Below, piece by piece: positions 63,970-64,000 of a stretch of 64,000 bases of DNA. Source of the stretch: Apostichopus japonicus (Eukaryota > Echinodermata > Holothuroidea > Aspidochirotida > Stichopodidae). The stretch is taken from positions 10,710,611-10,774,610 of the forward strand of contig NC_092576.1 of the NCBI RefSeq assembly GCF_037975245.1, written 5' to 3'. Position 1 is the stretch's first letter. Every line of letters begins with the position of its first letter. The notes below the pieces were generated by a model that did not search any database, had not been told where the DNA came from, and was given only the letters and a program-made list of their open reading frames with translations. The translations under genes were made by a program, and so were the position numbers.

Positions 63970-64000
63970 GTTGCATGAGTGTTTAAGTTGTTAACGTACT

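Overview
The window is AT-rich animal DNA with spliced genes, many (TA)n and trinucleotide microsatellites and several classes of metazoan transposon. A Ty3/gypsy element with integrase placed before reverse transcriptase (the Gmr1 group, described from deuterostomes), Penelope-like elements and a family of death-effector-domain/B-box genes point to a marine invertebrate deuterostome. An echinoderm such as a sea cucumber is my best guess, by inference only.

The backbone is a tandem array of four plus-strand paralogues, called A to D here. Each has a 280-bp exon 1 encoding a complete death effector domain (DED), a phase-1 intron of about 1.8-2.9 kb, and an exon 2 of about 1.45 kb encoding a B-box zinc finger, a long coiled coil and a roughly 270-residue C-terminal region that looks propeller-like. 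Exon pairs are A 3878-4157 + 6154-7604, B 13662-13941 + 16809-18279 (broken by a one-base deletion), C 36213-36492 + 38332-39800, and D 49823-50102 + 52286-53757. There is no RING finger. The architecture suggests a cytoplasmic adaptor or sensor that could recruit DED partners (FADD/caspase-8-like), but that function is inferred. A conserved splice acceptor just before each ATG, and a TATA-like box with a strong donor 2.3-10.8 kb upstream in A, B and C, suggest an untranslated first exon.

A resembles C and B resembles D, in coding signatures and in a hAT-like insertion shared only by A and C. An ancestral two-gene block was therefore probably duplicated as a block. A and D nevertheless share an almost identical B-box segment, a sign of gene conversion. 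A truncated fifth unit lies near 21.4-21.8 kb.

Mobile DNA fills the spaces. Region by region: a hAT-like MITE (2.96-3.49 kb); a hairpin insertion with two hammerhead-ribozyme-like cores (8.4-8.58 kb); a small MITE-like insertion (20.3-20.6 kb); a Penelope-like copy with 83-bp identical inverted ends and a 16-bp target duplication (22.1-23.9 kb); a nest in unit C (hAT-like element > LINE > 4.86-kb TIR element > tRNA-derived SINE, 27.4-34.6 kb); an unclassified insertion (34.64-35.90 kb); a second SINE and a Penelope-like element with GIY-YIG endonuclease (42.9-44.3 kb); and a young 7.17-kb Gmr1-like LTR retrotransposon in the 3' flank of D (54,676-61,849), whose empty site is preserved in B and C.

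The strongest candidates for something undescribed are the DED/B-box family itself and the 4.86-kb non-coding transposon, which carries 12 copies of a GTGATGTCCGAAACA-type motif in two subterminal clusters.
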